Origin: an uncultured Ruminococcus sp.
Lineage (GTDB): Bacteria > Bacillota > Clostridia > Oscillospirales > Ruminococcaceae
NCBI GenBank assembly: GCA_900553675.1
Contig: USEH01000023.1
Location: forward strand, 1-16,949
DNA length: 16,949 nt
Reading direction: 5' to 3'
Below, piece after piece: positions 15,307-16,949 of this stretch. Under the pieces are notes generated by a model that did no database searches, was not told the origin of the DNA, and saw nothing but the letters and a program-made list of their open reading frames with translations. The translations under genes were made by a program, and so were the position numbers. Numbering within the stretch: position 1 is the first letter of the stretch; every line of letters begins with the position of its first letter.

Positions 15307-16786
15307 CCATACCTCCCGAGCCGTTAAGCTCCTCAATCAGAACATTCTGCCTTTCCATCCTCTTAAAGCCAACGCGGGTTATAACATCACGCAAAGCCTT
15401 GAAGGTAAATGGCGATATCGGCGAAACATAGGGAACGGCAAAGCAATCGGTTGCGCAGGCGTTCACAAGGGTTATAACTATCATAACGGCTATTCCGAAA
15501 AATCCCAGAGTGCCGCCCAATGCCACGCCCGCAATCCTTAAAATTGTGGTCTGCGGGTTAAGGCTGGGCAGAACAAACGAGCTTGTTGCGGTTATTCCTA
15601 TTATGATAAGGAGCGGCGCGGAAATAAGCCCGCTTGAAACCGCAGCGTCGCCTATAACAAGTCCTCCCACGATGGAGACAGCTCCGCCAACCGCCTTGGG
15701 AAGCCTCAGCCCCGCCTCGCGCAGGATTTCAAACATCACTATAACAATCAGCATTTCGGCTATCAACGGATAGGGCGTGTTCTCCTCCGAGGCTATAAGG
15801 CTTAAAAGAAGTACCCTTGAAAGCACTGCGGGGTGAAATACCGCCGAAGCCACGTACAGCCCCGGCAAATAGGAGGCAATAAAAAAGCAGATATACCTTA
15901 TCCACCGCTGATAGCAGGCAAAATAGGGCTTGTCCTCGTAGTCGTCCACCGTCTGGAAATTCTCTATAAACAGCGTTGGGCAGACTACCGCATACGGCAC
16001 ACCATCTATAAGAATACCTATCCTGCCCTCGTTTATCTTGGCTATCAGAACGTCGGGGCGTTCGGTGGTGGAGGCTCCAGAAAAGAAGGAGCCGCTGTTC
16101 GGCGACACAAACGGCGAAATGCTGCCGCTTGTCAGTATCAGCGGAAGCTTTATCTGCTCCAGCCGCTTTTTGACCTCTTTTCTTAGCTTTTCGGGAGTTC
16201 TGCCCTCTATATATACCATGCACAGCTCGGTGTTGCTCAGCTTTCCTGATGTTACAAGCTCAAACCTCATCTTAGGATTTTTCACCCTTCGCCTTATAAG
16301 AGCCATGCTGGTGCGCATACTGTCGGAAAGAGCTTCGTGGCTGCCCTTTATATCCGCCTCGCTTTCGGGCGAGGATACGCTCTTTTTGTCAAAGCCCTGC
16401 GCGCTTATTGCCATCGCCTTGGGTATGCCGTTTACCATTACTATGGCAAATCCTGCGCAGAGCTTTTGTGCGGCGTCGTTTAAATCGGAAAGCTCCTTCT
16501 GCTCTGCCGAGAATATGCCTTCCTTGGCGATAAATTCATAGACGTTCTCAGCCGTCGCGCATATGCGCGAATACTCCATCAGCGGGTCAAACAGCATTTT
16601 TGCAAGGTCTTTAGAGGACACCATGCCTTCAAGAGTAAGCACCGCGCACCTTATGCCGGATATTCTCACCCTTACTATGTTGAGGTCGGCGGAGGAACCG
16701 AAAATCTTTTTGATTTCGGCAAGGCTCCTTTCCAGACGATTATATATCGGCGTTTTTTCCTCTGACTGTGCCATAGGGGTCATCAT
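15287..16786 (-). CDS. gerAA: GerA family spore germination protein (GerAA-like)
   Basis: A subunit of the germinant receptor, 499 residues, in the spore inner membrane. The soluble N-terminal part (about 1-290) contains SNTELCMVYIEGRTPEKL and ends in GRIGILIDGVPYAVVCPTLF. A membrane part (about 295-455) with four to five helices follows, carrying YFACYQRWIRYICFF, LREAGLRLPKAVGGA and VIGDAAVSSGLISAPLLII, all hallmarks of the family. Recent work on the family shows that A subunits form oligomeric ion channels opened by germinant. AAAGGAAGGGA precedes three in-frame ATG codons (16786, 16783, 16774); the first or second has the best spacing, so the N-terminus is uncertain by one residue. It is the first gene of the gerAA-AB-AC operon. 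Confidence 0.93.
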   Translation of the reverse strand: MMTPMAQSEEKTPIYNRLERSLAEIKKIFGSSADLNIVRVRISGIRCAVLTLEGMVSSKDLAKMLFDPLMEYSRICATAENVYEFIAKEGIFSAEQKELSDLNDAAQKLCAGFAIVMVNGIPKAMAISAQGFDKKSVSSPESEADIKGSHEALSDSMRTSMALIRRRVKNPKMRFELVTSGKLSNTELCMVYIEGRTPEKLRKEVKKRLEQIKLPLILTSGSISPFVSPNSGSFFSGASTTERPDVLIAKINEGRIGILIDGVPYAVVCPTLFIENFQTVDDYEDKPYFACYQRWIRYICFFIASYLPGLYVASAVFHPAVLSRVLLLSLIASEENTPYPLIAEMLIVIVMFEILREAGLRLPKAVGGAVSIVGGLVIGDAAVSSGLISAPLLIIIGITATSSFVLPSLNPQTTILRIAGVALGGTLGFFGIAVMIVITLVNACATDCFAVPYVSPISPFTFKALRDVITRVGFKRMERQNVLIEELNGSGGMDATKQQ

Positions 16787-16808
16787 TCCCTTCCTTTATT
16801 TTCAATGG

Positions 16809-16838
16809 TATTCTTGCCACGTCATAGAAAAAATATTC
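16809..16838 (-). promoter_or_regulatory. candidate sigma-G-type promoter of the gerA operon
   Basis: On the - strand GAATA (16834-16838), fitting the sigma-G -35 pattern, lies 18 bases before AAGAATA (16809-16815), which matches five of seven positions of the sigma-G -10 pattern. Its position gives a leader of about 15-20 bases ending in the gerAA ribosome binding site. gerA operons are forespore sigma-G genes in bacilli, which supports the reading, but the match is incomplete. Confidence 0.35.
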
Positions 16839-16872
16839 TGCCGCAGGGTAATATTTTCAAAATATCAGGTAA

Positions 16873-16890
16873 AAATATCATACGATATTT
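16873..16890. repeat. short palindrome upstream of the gerA operon
   Basis: Perfect 7-base arms AAATATC and GATATTT with a 4-base centre, about 85 bases upstream of gerAA. The size suits a dimeric repressor operator, but it is AT-rich and could be chance. The rest of the sequence between the gerAA start and the window edge shows no gene. Confidence 0.35.
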
Positions 16891-16949
16891 GTTTATACTA
16901 ATTATCAATCAGCCTGTAGCCAAAGCCGACAGATAAAATAAGACCAATC

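Noticed and set aside
1..16949. CRISPR arrays, insertion sequences, prophage genes, tRNA, rRNA, or a novel defence or biosynthetic cluster
   Set aside because: I saw no regularly spaced repeats, transposase or integrase motifs, RNA gene signatures or defence-type domains. Apart from the items listed, the window reads as ordinary chromosomal genes.

Overview
The window looks like chromosomal DNA from an endospore-forming member of the Clostridia (Bacillota), probably an anaerobic gut-type lineage near the Oscillospiraceae/Ruminococcaceae. The evidence is a tricistronic gerA-type spore germinant receptor operon, an Asp23/Gls24 + FakA (YloU/YloV) pair, a DUF4830 protein, strong AGGAGG-like ribosome binding sites and classical sigma-A promoters. 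The taxon is inferred from gene content; no rRNA or other phylogenetic marker is present.

Layout: one gene, a cytosolic M28-family metallopeptidase (181-1410), lies on the + strand behind a near-consensus promoter. The other twelve genes are on the - strand. In their direction of transcription (right to left) they are: gerAA-gerAB-gerAC (16786-13100, overlapping genes); a large imperfect hairpin (13003-13082); asp23-like and fakA (12853-10814, own promoter); a heterodimeric ABC exporter pair (10725-7271, ATGA overlap, TTG start on the first gene); a DUF4830 membrane-anchored protein (7198-6731); an RsuA-type pseudouridine synthase (6569-5847); a UgpC/MsmX/MalK-type sugar-importer ATPase with its own promoter (5693-4551); an SGNH/GDSL lipoprotein hydrolase (4435-3206); and a sigma-70-family factor with a long C-terminal extension (3081-1534). 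A perfect 15-bp hairpin at 1489-1529 separates the convergent peptidase and sigma genes.

Functional picture: the gerA genes encode a membrane receptor complex that senses germinants. Asp23/FakA belong to envelope and fatty-acid phosphorylation physiology. The ABC pair has one consensus and one degenerate ATP site, typical of heterodimeric exporters. The lone sugar-importer ATPase has no permease or binding protein beside it, so it probably energises importers encoded elsewhere. Most of the window is housekeeping or sporulation DNA. No CRISPR array, transposase, phage gene, tRNA or rRNA was found. The least ordinary items are the sigma factor with its large putative sensor extension and no visible anti-sigma gene, and the structured inverted repeat after gerAC.
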